From Antedon mediterranea (Eukaryota > Echinodermata > Crinoidea > Comatulida > Antedonidae): a stretch of DNA of 64,000 bases. Shown one piece after another: positions 35,528 through 47,500 of the stretch. The notes beneath the pieces are model-generated. The model had not been told where the DNA came from. It ran no database searches and saw only the letters and a program-made list of their open reading frames with translations. The position numbers and the translations under genes were made by a program. How positions within the stretch are numbered: position 1 is the first letter of the stretch; each line of letters opens with the position of its first letter. Where the stretch lies: positions 34,530,501-34,594,500 of the forward strand of contig NC_092672.1 of assembly GCF_964355755.1 (NCBI RefSeq), given 5' to 3'.

Positions 35528-38500
35528 TTATAGCTTGCTCTTCCAACACGAGGGATCTGACTGCAATTCTGATTTAAGAACATCCTGGTCACTCAGAAGA
35601 AACTCTGCGAATTGCGACACAACAGGGTCAGAGTTCATGCTGGCAGCTGCGACTACACGATCACCCCTTTAAAAAAAAATTTCATTTTAAATAAATTCTA
35701 AAGATTTAACGTTTTTATATATGTTTTCTAGAGTGGTTCTTGATACCTTAAGATAAAACACACAGCCAACACAAAAATTGATAATTATGAAATTAATCTT
35801 ACTTTGTATAATAAGCAACAAATTTCAGTTCTTCTAAGCTACCATCAATAATAACATCATCCATGCCATTACTGTACCCTGCAAATCGTACACTTTTCCC
35901 AAAAATTTGCGTCCAGAAATAAGGTACGCTCTTCACTTCTGTCTCCTGGTCTAAGACATTTAATGCTGCTGTACGACCTGAGAGAAAAACAAGAAGATAG
36001 TTATAAATGTCAGTTTGTGTTTTTGTACATCTTCTTTGAAAAAATGCATTGATGTTCATGTAGCAAGACAAACTAAATCTCAAGAGCTTAAGCTACATCT
36101 GTATTTTAAAACTGCCTTATGACATGTGGCTATATTCAGCACCACTTAAGAATGGTTTCCACTAGGACGCAACACAGGAACATAAGCCATAAGGTAAGCG
36201 AATTGACCAATCAAAAGCCATATATTTTTCCAACTGTCGCTTGTGATTGGTCAATTCGCTTGCGTTGCAGCTCATGTCCTTGCGTTGGTTGCATCCCAGT
36301 GGGAACCAAGCTTTAGGCTATTAGGGAAATATAAATTCTCATATATAAGTTACATCCTTTAAATATTGATTATTTATTTATTGACTTTAGTGAAATACTT
36401 ATTTAATAGAAATATTCAACTTGATTCAGATAGGTAATATATAGACATTGAAGCCTGCTGCTGTAAGAAGCTTAGATGGTTGCTGTTCCTCAGCTGAGAG
36501 GTTGTAGACAGAGTGTTTACAACTCACCATGTGCATGTGCCATCTGCCAGTGTCCTATTGATACCTTTGCATCATCAGCAATGCTCAATGGGAACTCCAC
36601 TATATCTCCAGCAGCATATATATTATCCTTATTAGTTTTCATAGTCTGTAAAAAATGATACAGGTATGAAATTATATAAAGCTTTTTCTACACTATCAAA
36701 CTTTATGTGACAAAAAATGTGATGTGCCCATATATAGACATGATGATATCATATCAATACCATATTTGGGTATATCACATCACACTTATTTTTTTCACAT
36801 AAACTTTGACTGCACACGTGCCAATTCATGTGGTAATGATTTTGTCCTGTTCTATTCTCTACCAATATACTGTAGCAGACTATTGTTACCACTTTTTAAG
36901 ATAATTTATAAATTCCTACTATCTATTTCTTTCTTTGTTAAACTAGTGTATTTTATTTTATTTAAAAATGTTTTATTTGATTTCAATTGGCAAATCTACA
37001 GCGGGGAGTAGATACAAAACAAGACAAAAGAACATGACAAGGTCCACAAGAACCAATTACAAACAATTCTTAATTTGGATTTAAATAAAGATAAAGAATT
37101 TTTAATATAAAAAGAAAAGTGTAAAAACTTCTCTGGTTTGGTTACTTTGATGTACCTGTTCTGTACATTATCAAATTTTGAAAGAATTTCATTTAGCTTC
37201 GATTTTGTATAGATGACAAATTTCGTTTTTGTAAAAGCACAAGTTAACGGAGTACTTACTCGAACGTTTCGATCTCTATCAGAGATCCTTCTCAACTGAC
37301 TGCGGAGTGTTAATGCAGCTTGGTCATTCTTGACGTCATCTGTTGATGACGTTGGGGAAACAGGGAGGGCATTACAAACACGAATTAATGATCACAAAAA
37401 AGATGTTACAACAAACACGGGGGGAGTAATGACTAGGGCCTCCAGAACATCCACATCTTCGATCATACACAAATCTGCCATTACAGAACATGTCATAAAA
37501 CACAATCATGTACCGAACTGGGAGGCTACCATCTTAACCAAAGAGCCTAAACGCAAAGACAGACAGATTAGAGAATCATTACATATAAGGAGAAATAAAG
37601 AGAAGACCATGAACCGGGACACTGGAGCCCACGAACTCTCGCATTTGTACAATGATTTGATAGACACATCACCTGGCCGAGCCCCGCACAACCTCCAACC
37701 TACAACCGGAGGCGTACAACGTCATCAACAGATGACGTCAAGAATGACCAAGCTGCATTAACACTCCGCAGTCAGTTGAGAAGGATCTCTGATAGAGATC
37801 GAAACGTTCGAGTAAGTACTCCGTTAACTTGTGCTTTTACAAAAACGAAATTTGTCATCTATTATCAAATTTGTCATTAAGAATTAAGAATTGCTTATTT
37901 CTTTACCTTGTCTACTATGACAGCTCCCCTGTCATTCATTACAACACCGCTATCTTTCAAGAACTCCGTTGATGGCGTCACACCAATGCCAACAACACAC
38001 ACATCGGCAGCAATCGTTTGTCCGTCTTTCAACACGGCTTCTCTTAATTTTCCCTCTTCTCCTTTCAGCTCGGTCACTCCATTGTTCATTATAAATTTGA
38101 CATTCTTTTCTTCACAAAGCTAAAAAAATAGTAATACAATTTAAAAATATTTTTTATACACCGATTATACTGTACCTAAATTGATAGTTCTCATTCAAAA
38201 TGATACATATGCATATATAGTCATTAAATTTATGGTATTGTGGTATGAATCCACCCTGGAATTAGTAAGTGAATATTGTATTGTTTACTGTTATCTAAAG
38301 ATATGTTAAAATATAAATGCATAAATAAATATTTTCTGAAATATATAATATTATAATGGGGAGAGGGTAAAATTGCAGATACTTACCTTTTGAAGAGCGC
38401 CACCAATGTCTTTACCTAGACTTGCTTCATACGGTACAGTTGACCGTCCAACAATGGTGACACTGCTTGCCTTGTTGGCCAAATAGGCTGCAACTTCCAC

Positions 38501-41500
38501 CCCTAAATAAATTTAAGTAATAACTTTAGTGAGGTGACATAGACAGTTTTGTGTGAGTGACATTATATTAAAATGCAATGTTCAAATTTGGTTTGTTTAT
38601 ATATTTAGGTAAATTGTCAAGGATAGCCATAAGCAAATTCATTCACTATCCTTCTCAAAGGTGGCAGTCCTGTTCGTTCACAATACACACATATACACAA
38701 GATGCTCTACATAAACAAAGTCTTATTACAAGTCTTTGGGAGTGGAGTTTGTCATTAGAAAAAATCCTGACATGACAGGACTTGAACCCAGGACCCTTGA
38801 ACCCAGGACCCTTGGATTGGTAGCCAAGCATTATAACCACCAAGCCACAACTCCACTCTATTTGGCTGCAAATGAGACTGTAGTGTTAAGGAAGTTGTGA
38901 AATGTGAACTTACCTATAAATGAGGCTCCAATTATTACTACATTCTTGCCTTTAGCATTAGCTACAATATGGTTACCATCTTCTGGAGTTCTCAGTAAAC
39001 AGACATTTTCCAGGTCAGCTCCAGGAATTGTAAGCTTTCGTGGTCTAAAAATAGTTTACCATGTGTAAGTCATCATCATGTGGTTTGAATAGATAAAATA
39101 CTCTGTCAGTAGTTATGTTAAAACAAAAGATATTTTTCTTATGCTCTCTCTACACTATCAAAATTTATGTGACAAAAACAATGTGATGTGCCCATGGACA
39201 TGATTATGTCATATCACTACAATATTGGATATTGTCATATGTAGGTCAGGCTTATATTTGGTTTTGAGAGCAAGGAAAGAGAAAGTTGGAGGATGGGTGT
39301 AAGTTTGGAGTGAAGTGGTAGAAGAGCATTCCATCCGACCTCCACACAAATTTTAATCATGATGTACTTACTTGCCACCAGTTGCAACAACAAGCGTGTC
39401 ATAGACTAACGATTCTCCATTTTGGAATTTGACAGAATTCAGCATTGTATCAACTGATACAGCTTCCATGCTGGTCTTGACATCAATGTCATAAACACTA
39501 AAGAAGTCAGCCTTTCTAAGAGCAAGAGAATCTGCAGTGGCATCAAGGGCCTGCAAGATTTTAAAAGTACATTATTATTGGAGTTTATTATCTAACAGCG
39601 ATGATTAAATAACAGGATTGTGAAATTAATTGGACAAAAAAAATTGATGTGCCCAAATATGATATGACATGTCCATATGGGCACATCACATTTTGTTGTC
39701 ACATAAGGTTTGATAGTGGAGACAGAGCTTTAGATTATTTAACTGTTTATGCATCACACACTGTATACATAACAAAACTATAGCCAGTGGAGTAGTAGTG
39801 TAACGGTGTAATTTTAGTGTATCCGTTACTATACCATATAGTCTCAGCGGCAGGATTTCACACAGTCACAAAATGTACCAACAGCAAATATGGTTTATGG
39901 TCAGATACAGCTTTATTTAAATATGCAATGTAATACAGTCTATTCTGGCTATATTACATACCTTTTCTTCTCTCCATTATAAATGTTTTATTCTACCAAG
40001 CTCTTTTCCTTCTCTTTTTCTCCTCTTACCAGTGCATCCATATTTTAAGGAACGGTCCTAATTAATATGCATGTACTGGGAGGGGACTATTTAGTAAAGG
40101 GAACATTCCATGATGATGAGGAAACAGTAATTGATTAAGGATGTGGGTTATAGGAGAGTGAATAAAGAGTACCTAGGGATAGGAAGAAACCACTAGGAAT
40201 GTTAATAGATGGAGTAGGGAGAAATAGTGAAAAAGGGTTGTTGACCTGATGGTCAGAGTGTTACATTATTCCCTCTCTACCAAAGAAGTGTCCCACTTCG
40301 TATATTTAAAATAAAAGATAATTGTAATATAAAAGAAATTAAGTAATTAAGTAAATGCTGAAATTAAAACTGTATGCTAATTAAATTTAAGAAACAAAAT
40401 CAAGCGTAGTAAAATATTTGTTCCCTGCTAGGGCGTCTAGCATATCCTCAATTCTGGGGAGGGGGTGGCAGTCTTTAATAGTGTGGGTATTGAGTTTTCG
40501 ATAGTCTACACAAAAACGGTAAGACTTATCTTTTTTCTTTACCATTACGACAGGGGAGCACCAAGGACTATTGCTAGGTTCAATAACGCCTTTTTTCAAA
40601 AGGTCTTGAATTTGAGAATTAATTTCGTCCCTAATTTTTGGTGAAGTACGATATGCTTTCTGTCGAATTGGTTTAACATTATCTGTATCAATAGAATGGG
40701 ATATTATGTCGGTGTGGCCAAAATCGGTTTTATCCTTACTGAAAATATCGGGAAATTGATTAAATAAATGGCCTACAGCAGTCGACTGGTCCTTGGTTAA
40801 ATCACTAGGTAATACACATGGATTAATTGTTGTATGAGGGGCCTTATGAATATTAGGTTCTTGAGAAACAGTATGATCAACATCATCTACAAATGCATTT
40901 GTGCAAATAAACTCTAATGGAGAATTATCGCAATTGGTACCTGCTGTTGGTTGAATAATAGAAAATAATTTATTACAGAAATCAATTTTGACTGAATATT
41001 TGTCTAGAAAATCGAGACCTATAATGAAAGACCTAACAACATTCTTAGCTACCAAAAATAATTGGGTATAAGCAACATTATTAATGAAAAATGGAATTTC
41101 AACCGTTCCTACAATATCTAAAGGAGAACCATTTACTGACCGTGTTAAATACCTACTATTACTAGTACGAGTAAGGGTATGCTCAGCATGAAGATGAGTT
41201 AGGAAGAAATTATAATTTACTATTGAGACCTGAGCACCTGTATCTATTAAAGCATTAACAATCTGGTTGGATACAAAAATGGGAATTTCGGATTTATTGT
41301 TTAATCGAACTTGGAGCCTCTGATGATCAATATAAGAATGGGTAATAACATTCTGAGCTGAGAATTGCTCCTTCTTCCCAGCTCTTCCTAGTTTTCCGGT
41401 TGATTTGAGAAGGAGACACGCCTATTAGTATGAGGGCTATTACTACCTGAACGATTATGAGGGGAATTTTCACGATTATGTCGTGGGTAAGGGCTTCCAG

Positions 41501-44500
41501 ATCGCCGAGGAGTACGGTAGTGAGGAGATTGGGAGCGATTGGAATTATGATATCGGGGTGATTGAGATCTATTATTGTAGTAGTGTGGTGGACCAGGGCT
41601 GTATGACCTGGTATTCCGTTGGTCATAACGGTAGGGGCTTGGACTACTACGACGATCATGAGATCTACGATTATAATCACGGCGATGATGATACGGACTT
41701 GGGCTGCGTCGGTCGTGCCAGCGGGGTCTGTTTGCATATTCGGGAAATCTACTTCTACTAGGTCTATCTATATCTATAGTTAATAATTTATTGACAGCAT
41801 CTTTTAGAGCCATGACCTCTTGACGAAGGTCGTCTGTCTGAACCATATGAACAGGGGCTGGGGATTGTGATGATGGACCATAAAATTGAGTGGCCTCTTT
41901 TGAATATTCTATATTTTGGGCCACGCGCAAGGCTTGTGTAATGTTTGTTACACCATGCTCATGGCATTTTTGACGCAACTCTGTATCCAAACCAGCAATG
42001 AAACGTCTGAAGATTTCGCCATCTTGCGCAACCTGACCATAAGTCGGGAAGACCTCGCGTACCAACCGAGCAATGTCGGCGGCATAAACTTGTAAAGACT
42101 CCCCAATTCGTCTTGGTCGGGACGTGAGAGATGATCGGAATGCCAGGTGTTTTAGTGAATCTTGGTCAAAGGTTTTAATTAATTCAGCTTGCGCTAATTG
42201 AAAGTTAGTTTTGATTCTGTGGGGCAAATTATCCCAAAATGTGAATGCAGCTCCCGATAAACGTGAAGGTAAAATACGAGCCTTTTCGGCTGGGGTCGTT
42301 GCAGGATTTGCTGCATCGAGAGCTACCTCAAGGCGCCGGCACCATACCGAAAAATCTTCGGTGCCATTACCCAGGAAAAAAGGGGGTAAATCAACTTTAT
42401 ATGGAACGGTGTGAGAATTTTGAGAAGAGGCGTGACTTCTATGTAACGGGGACGGAAGGGTTATCGAGGGGGATGATGGGGTAATCGGGCTGGTATCTGT
42501 ACCAGGTATCAGACTGTGTGTAGAAATTGGGGTATTAACAGCCGTATTTCCCGAACGTAAAAACATGTTACAATATTATTATATCTATACCTATATTATA
42601 TCACCCGAAGAAAGAGGAGGTTATAGAAAAGAACTAGAAATGATGGATCACTTACCACTTCGTTAATATTGTGTTCAAATCAAGTTGAATATACTGTGGG
42701 CTATCCAAAATAATGTTTAAAAATAAATCAGCCAAGCCATCCACAAACAAAATGTTTATAAAAAGTTCCATCTGCGACTCAAAAGTATTAAACAAATTTT
42801 ATACGTATCAAAGTTCGTATAAAGCGTTCAAAATAAAAAATGTCAAAAAAAAGTTAAACAAAAGGTCGCAAAAACAGTTAATGATCAATAGTAAAAAATC
42901 ATCTTCTTTTCGGTCTTCGTTCTTCGTCTCTTTGCCTCGGTGTTTTTTTCTTCTGTCTTCCGTTTTCTATTTCTGGGGTTGGTCCTGCAATTGTTTCATC
43001 CAATAATCTTCTTTTCTTCTTCTTTTGCTCTTCTTTGTCTGTGTTCATTCATCCATCAGCATCTGCTGCTCCACAAATTCCAAATCTGATCCATCTTCTT
43101 GTTTTTTTTTTCTTCTTTTTTCTTTTTGTTTTATTGGCTTCTGTGGGTCCAAATTGGTGTGGGAACCAGTTGTAACGGTGTAATTTTAGTGTATCCGTTA
43201 CTATACCATATAGTCTCAGCGGCAGGATTTCACACAGTCACAAAATGTACCAACAGCAAATATGGTTTATGGTCAGATACAGCTTTATTTAAATATGCAA
43301 TGTAATACAGTCTATTCTGGCTATATTACATACCTTTTCTTCTCTCCATTATAAATGTTTTATTCTACCAAGCTCTTTTCCTTCTCTTTTTCTCCTCTTA
43401 CCAGTGCATCCATATTTTAAGGAACGGTCCTAATTAATATGCATGTACTGGGAGGGGACTATTTAGTAAAGGGAACATTCCATGATGATGAGGAAACAGT
43501 AATTGATTAAGGATGTGGGTTATAGGAGAGTGAATAAAGAGTACCTAGGGATAGGAAGAAACCACTAGGAATGTTAATAGATGGAGTAGGGAGAAATAGT
43601 GAAAAAGGGTTGTTGACCTGATGGTCAGAGTGTTACAGTAGCCTTCAATGAAGTTTGCTCCTAAATGTTAGAAGAAGTTTGTATTTTTTTTTTTATGGTT
43701 TACTCTTCACTATAAAATCTTAAAATAGCATCGCACCTTGCTCAACTTAGGTCTGTCGTATGGTACATGTCCTTCTTTAGTCGCCATCACTAATTGACCT
43801 TTGAACCCTTCCTGCCTCAAAGTCTCTGCACAAGTAGTAGCAGCAGCTCCTAGAAAAAAACAAAAATGTTGTTGACTTTGTGCTAATGTTTTTGCACCAA
43901 ATCTCTGTCTACACTATCAAACTTCATGTGACAAAATGTGGACATGATGTCATATCACTACCATATTTGGGCACAGACTAGGATAAATACGTACCTCCTC
44001 CTATTATTAATATTTTCTTGTCCTCATCAGGAGACTGGCAAGTCATCTCTTTGATCCGTTTATGTGATTCCTAGAGTGATAAAATCAAATGACTACATTG
44101 TTGACACAAAACCTATTTTTCTAATAATTAGCAGCTAGTAATTGAGTAATTAAGAGAGAATTTTCTTTTTTGTTAATCTAAAAATCAAAATCATAAAAAA
44201 AAAAAATTCAATCTGTTAATATCAGGAGAAAAATATATTTAAGTAGTAATTGAGTATGAGTTTTAATTAACAATTTTATAACGTTTAAGAGAATTGTTCA
44301 AACAACAGTTGATATTAACATCAATAAAAGTGAGAGATAATATTAGGAAACAAGTTCTTTAATATAAGACATATCTTATGAGAGTTACTAAAAAAAAAAA
44401 ATAATAACAAAATTAAGATATTATGTCATCACTATCTTACTTTATTATTACATGTCACAATGACATCATCTCCTTCAACTTTGACATCAAATTTAGGAAC

Positions 44501-47500
44501 GCTATCAAGTCCAGGTGACTCCTCAATATCGCCTGTTTTACTGTTAAAACAAGCGCCGTGCCATGGGCAACGCACATGACCATTACTTAAAACCCCTGTA
44601 GATTAAAATAAATTGTAAAAAAAATTGAAGATTTTTTTCACTTTTTTTTAATATATGCCATTTTACAATATCACATAATAGAATATTAAAGATGTATTGT
44701 CCCTTTGACAAATCCCAAAAAAATATTTTTTTTAAATATTTCGAAAAAAAGTGGGTCATTTTGAAGTATCATTATAGTTATTAACTTTCACCAAAAATTA
44801 GTCGAATCTGTGTAAAAACACCTTCTCAACTGCGACGAGTTGTAAACAATCCTAATTAGCATCATGCATAATGCATACTAATGGTTTGAAATCTCTGGGC
44901 CTGTTCGTAGGGGTTGAAAATACCAGCTTATTCCCGATTTCCGTTCGCGTGATCCAATTAACTTTTGCCTCAGGCTACAAAAAATTCGAGGTAAAATGTT
45001 CACCAAATTTGCAGGTTATTTCAGCGATAATCCAATTATACTCGGCCTTCGAGGATAATAAATCTCAGATAGAGGCAATGTGTCAAATTTTGACAAACGT
45101 TTGCTGCCTAGGCCCGTCATTTCTCCTACGAAGCTCTTCCATACACGCTTCGAGAGCGATCGTCAGCTAGTGCTGTCCTTGTTGGTGTAGACCGCTTAGT
45201 AGGCCTAGCTGGTCGGTGGTGTTTCATGTAACATTGGGCTCAAATTCTTCGTCAAGGAGTAAAATAATGGTCGTCAGGAGAAGGCATATTTCGGCAGGAT
45301 TATCGGCGTTAAGAGGCATAAGGTTTGTCGCAAGGATAAGCAGTGTAAAAGGTAGCAAGTAATTGTTATTGTAAAGAAAGATCGCGAGTAAAAAATATAC
45401 AACACGAAACTAGCGTGCGAAAATGGGGTCGTAGGTTGTAAAGACAACTGACCTTAAAACGTAATTTCCGGTTTGTGATTCGTCGATTAAGCAAATAAGC
45501 GGTTAAATATTTCAAGTACGAACAACGCTCAATTTATAACCCGAGGCATGGGTGAAATTAAGCGCTTATTTTAACCACCGTACGAACACGATCTTTGTTT
45601 ACTTTCGCTCGTGACGATTTTCCAGACGAAATGTAATCAAATTAATTTACCTGTTAATTACGTAAACTTGTTGTTTTTGGCTCGAATTTTTGACAAAGTG
45701 AATAACTTTAATATTACTTTGATATGGCCAATTTAAATTTAGAACATTTTTTTTTCATTTTTTTGTGTTTCAAGGGACAATAAAAAAAATTATTTACCTG
45801 AAAAAAAATGTAATTTAAAGCAAAAAAAACAATGGTTTTTGGTTGAAATTAAATGTTTCTTTTGTGTTTTTATAAGTGAAATAACTGCAAAATGGTCGGT
45901 CTATTTAAAGTCTGATTTTATTAATCTTAATTTGTCCTGTTTTTGGGGACATCTTTAAGTTCTGAGAGGAAACCAAAAGTAACAAATACAGCCGTTGTGT
46001 AAGAAATTATGATAGGTGTGTGAAGACAATGATTGATATAGTCTGGTATATTAAACTGATTGCAACAATAGGCTCTTCATACAGATTGATTGAATACAAA
46101 CAACTGTATATTTACCTACAGTAAACAACACTGTAATACCTTAATTAATGCCTAGTGTAAAAAACGATTCATTATCATCATCATCATCATATATAATATT
46201 AAAAAAGGTGAAGAACAATTTTTAACAACCTACTGCAGAATGCAGAAGTAAAAAAATTGCATGTATGATTGATTTTCTCATATTTACCATGTTTCAAAAA
46301 TCATATATTATAATATTATTATAGATGTGCAGGTGGTAACCATGTAAGAACCGAATTATTATGCATCATACCACCAGTATAAATAATAAATGCATTGCTT
46401 AAATTTTCTTTATGGTATAAATTATGAAATCTTGGTTGCTATTGCTACGATTATTCAAACAATATTTGTTTTCATATTCATGGAAAGTTATTTTTAGACA
46501 AATTCAGTTTAAAGAAATTATTGATTAGTTCAAAAAATAGATATTATTAATTACTTGCAATATAAAATTGGGTTAATTTTTTTTTTAAATTACAAATCTC
46601 CACACAGTGAGCCATTATATATTTCACTTGTTTTTACAATGTTAATACTGTATTAATAAATTTTAATGCATAGGAGATTACATTTCAATTGTTCAAAAAA
46701 TAAAACAAAAATGAACAATTTCACACGTAATGGGATTTTTGCTTGTGTAAAGTATTGTACTGTAAAATACTATTCCTAGTTATACATATTTTAGAATATC
46801 GTCTTTTGTTTATTATAGAAAATTTAATATATGCAAAGAAATGCAATGATAGAGCTATATCATCTATTGATTTTATAAAAAACAAAAATACTTTAAATAA
46901 CCACAGGTGTAGGTGTATATGATTTAAATTTGTATATTTGTAAATTTGAATATTTACCTTTAATAAGTGGAGCACCATAATGGGAACATTTGTGGCCAAT
47001 TGCGCTGAATTCGCCGTGTTCACGGATAAGCAGTGCCTTCCCAGAACTCACTTCAACCTCTTTCATCCTACAATAAGAACGCATTCAAGATTATATTTTA
47101 TTTATTTTTTAAAAATTTTATTCAATTTTCAGGCACACATACATGACAACACAGCGGTGCAGCACCCTGAGTGCAAAGCACTATCGAGATGGCTCTCCAT
47201 ATACTGCACTAGAACATATAAGACACACATATACACAAGATGCTCTACATAGACAAAGACTTATTATTAAGTCTTTGGGAGTGGAGTTGTAAATTGTCAT
47301 GAGAAAAAAACCCTGACATATGACAGGACTTCAACCCAGGACCCTTAGATTGGTAGCCAAGCATCATAACCACCAAGCCACAGCTCCACTCCATATAAAG
47401 AACAACACCTCCTATATTCAGGGAAAACCAATATTCTGGGAAAATCCATATTCAGGTAAAAACCCTTATTTATGGAAAACACCTATTCAGGGAAAACTCT

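Larger units (their letters stand above)
37209..37862 (+). mobile_element. Penelope-like retroelement, 5'-truncated, inverted PLTRs
   Basis: A 654-bp insertion in the AIFM3 intron between exons 11 and 12. It consists of two 146-bp inverted repeats around a unique core that encodes the C-terminal GIY-YIG endonuclease region of a Penelope-like element. The reverse transcriptase part is missing. Long-terminal-repeat-like PLTRs, often in inverted orientation and with 5' truncation, are known for this class. The right edge is 44 bp from the exon-11 donor. Identical repeats imply recent insertion or repair. Confidence 0.75.
39799..43637 (-). mobile_element. Ty3/gypsy-type LTR retrotransposon, pol-deleted, recent
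   Basis: 3.84-kb element on the same strand as AIFM3, in the intron between exons 7 and 8. It has two 467-bp LTRs, a 4-bp target duplication (GTAG at 39795-39798 and 43638-43641), a full gag, a protease and the start of reverse transcriptase only. TGG two bases inside the 5' LTR is the likely primer site, and AGAGAGGGAATAA before the 3' LTR is the likely polypurine tract. Identical LTRs indicate recent integration, yet most of pol is missing, so it must have been mobilised by enzymes from another copy. Confidence 0.9.

Noticed and set aside
38771-38860. Possible tRNA gene (A and B boxes visible)
   Set aside because: Spacing and stems do not give a cloverleaf, and the same head is attached to a SINE body at 47.1-47.4 kb.
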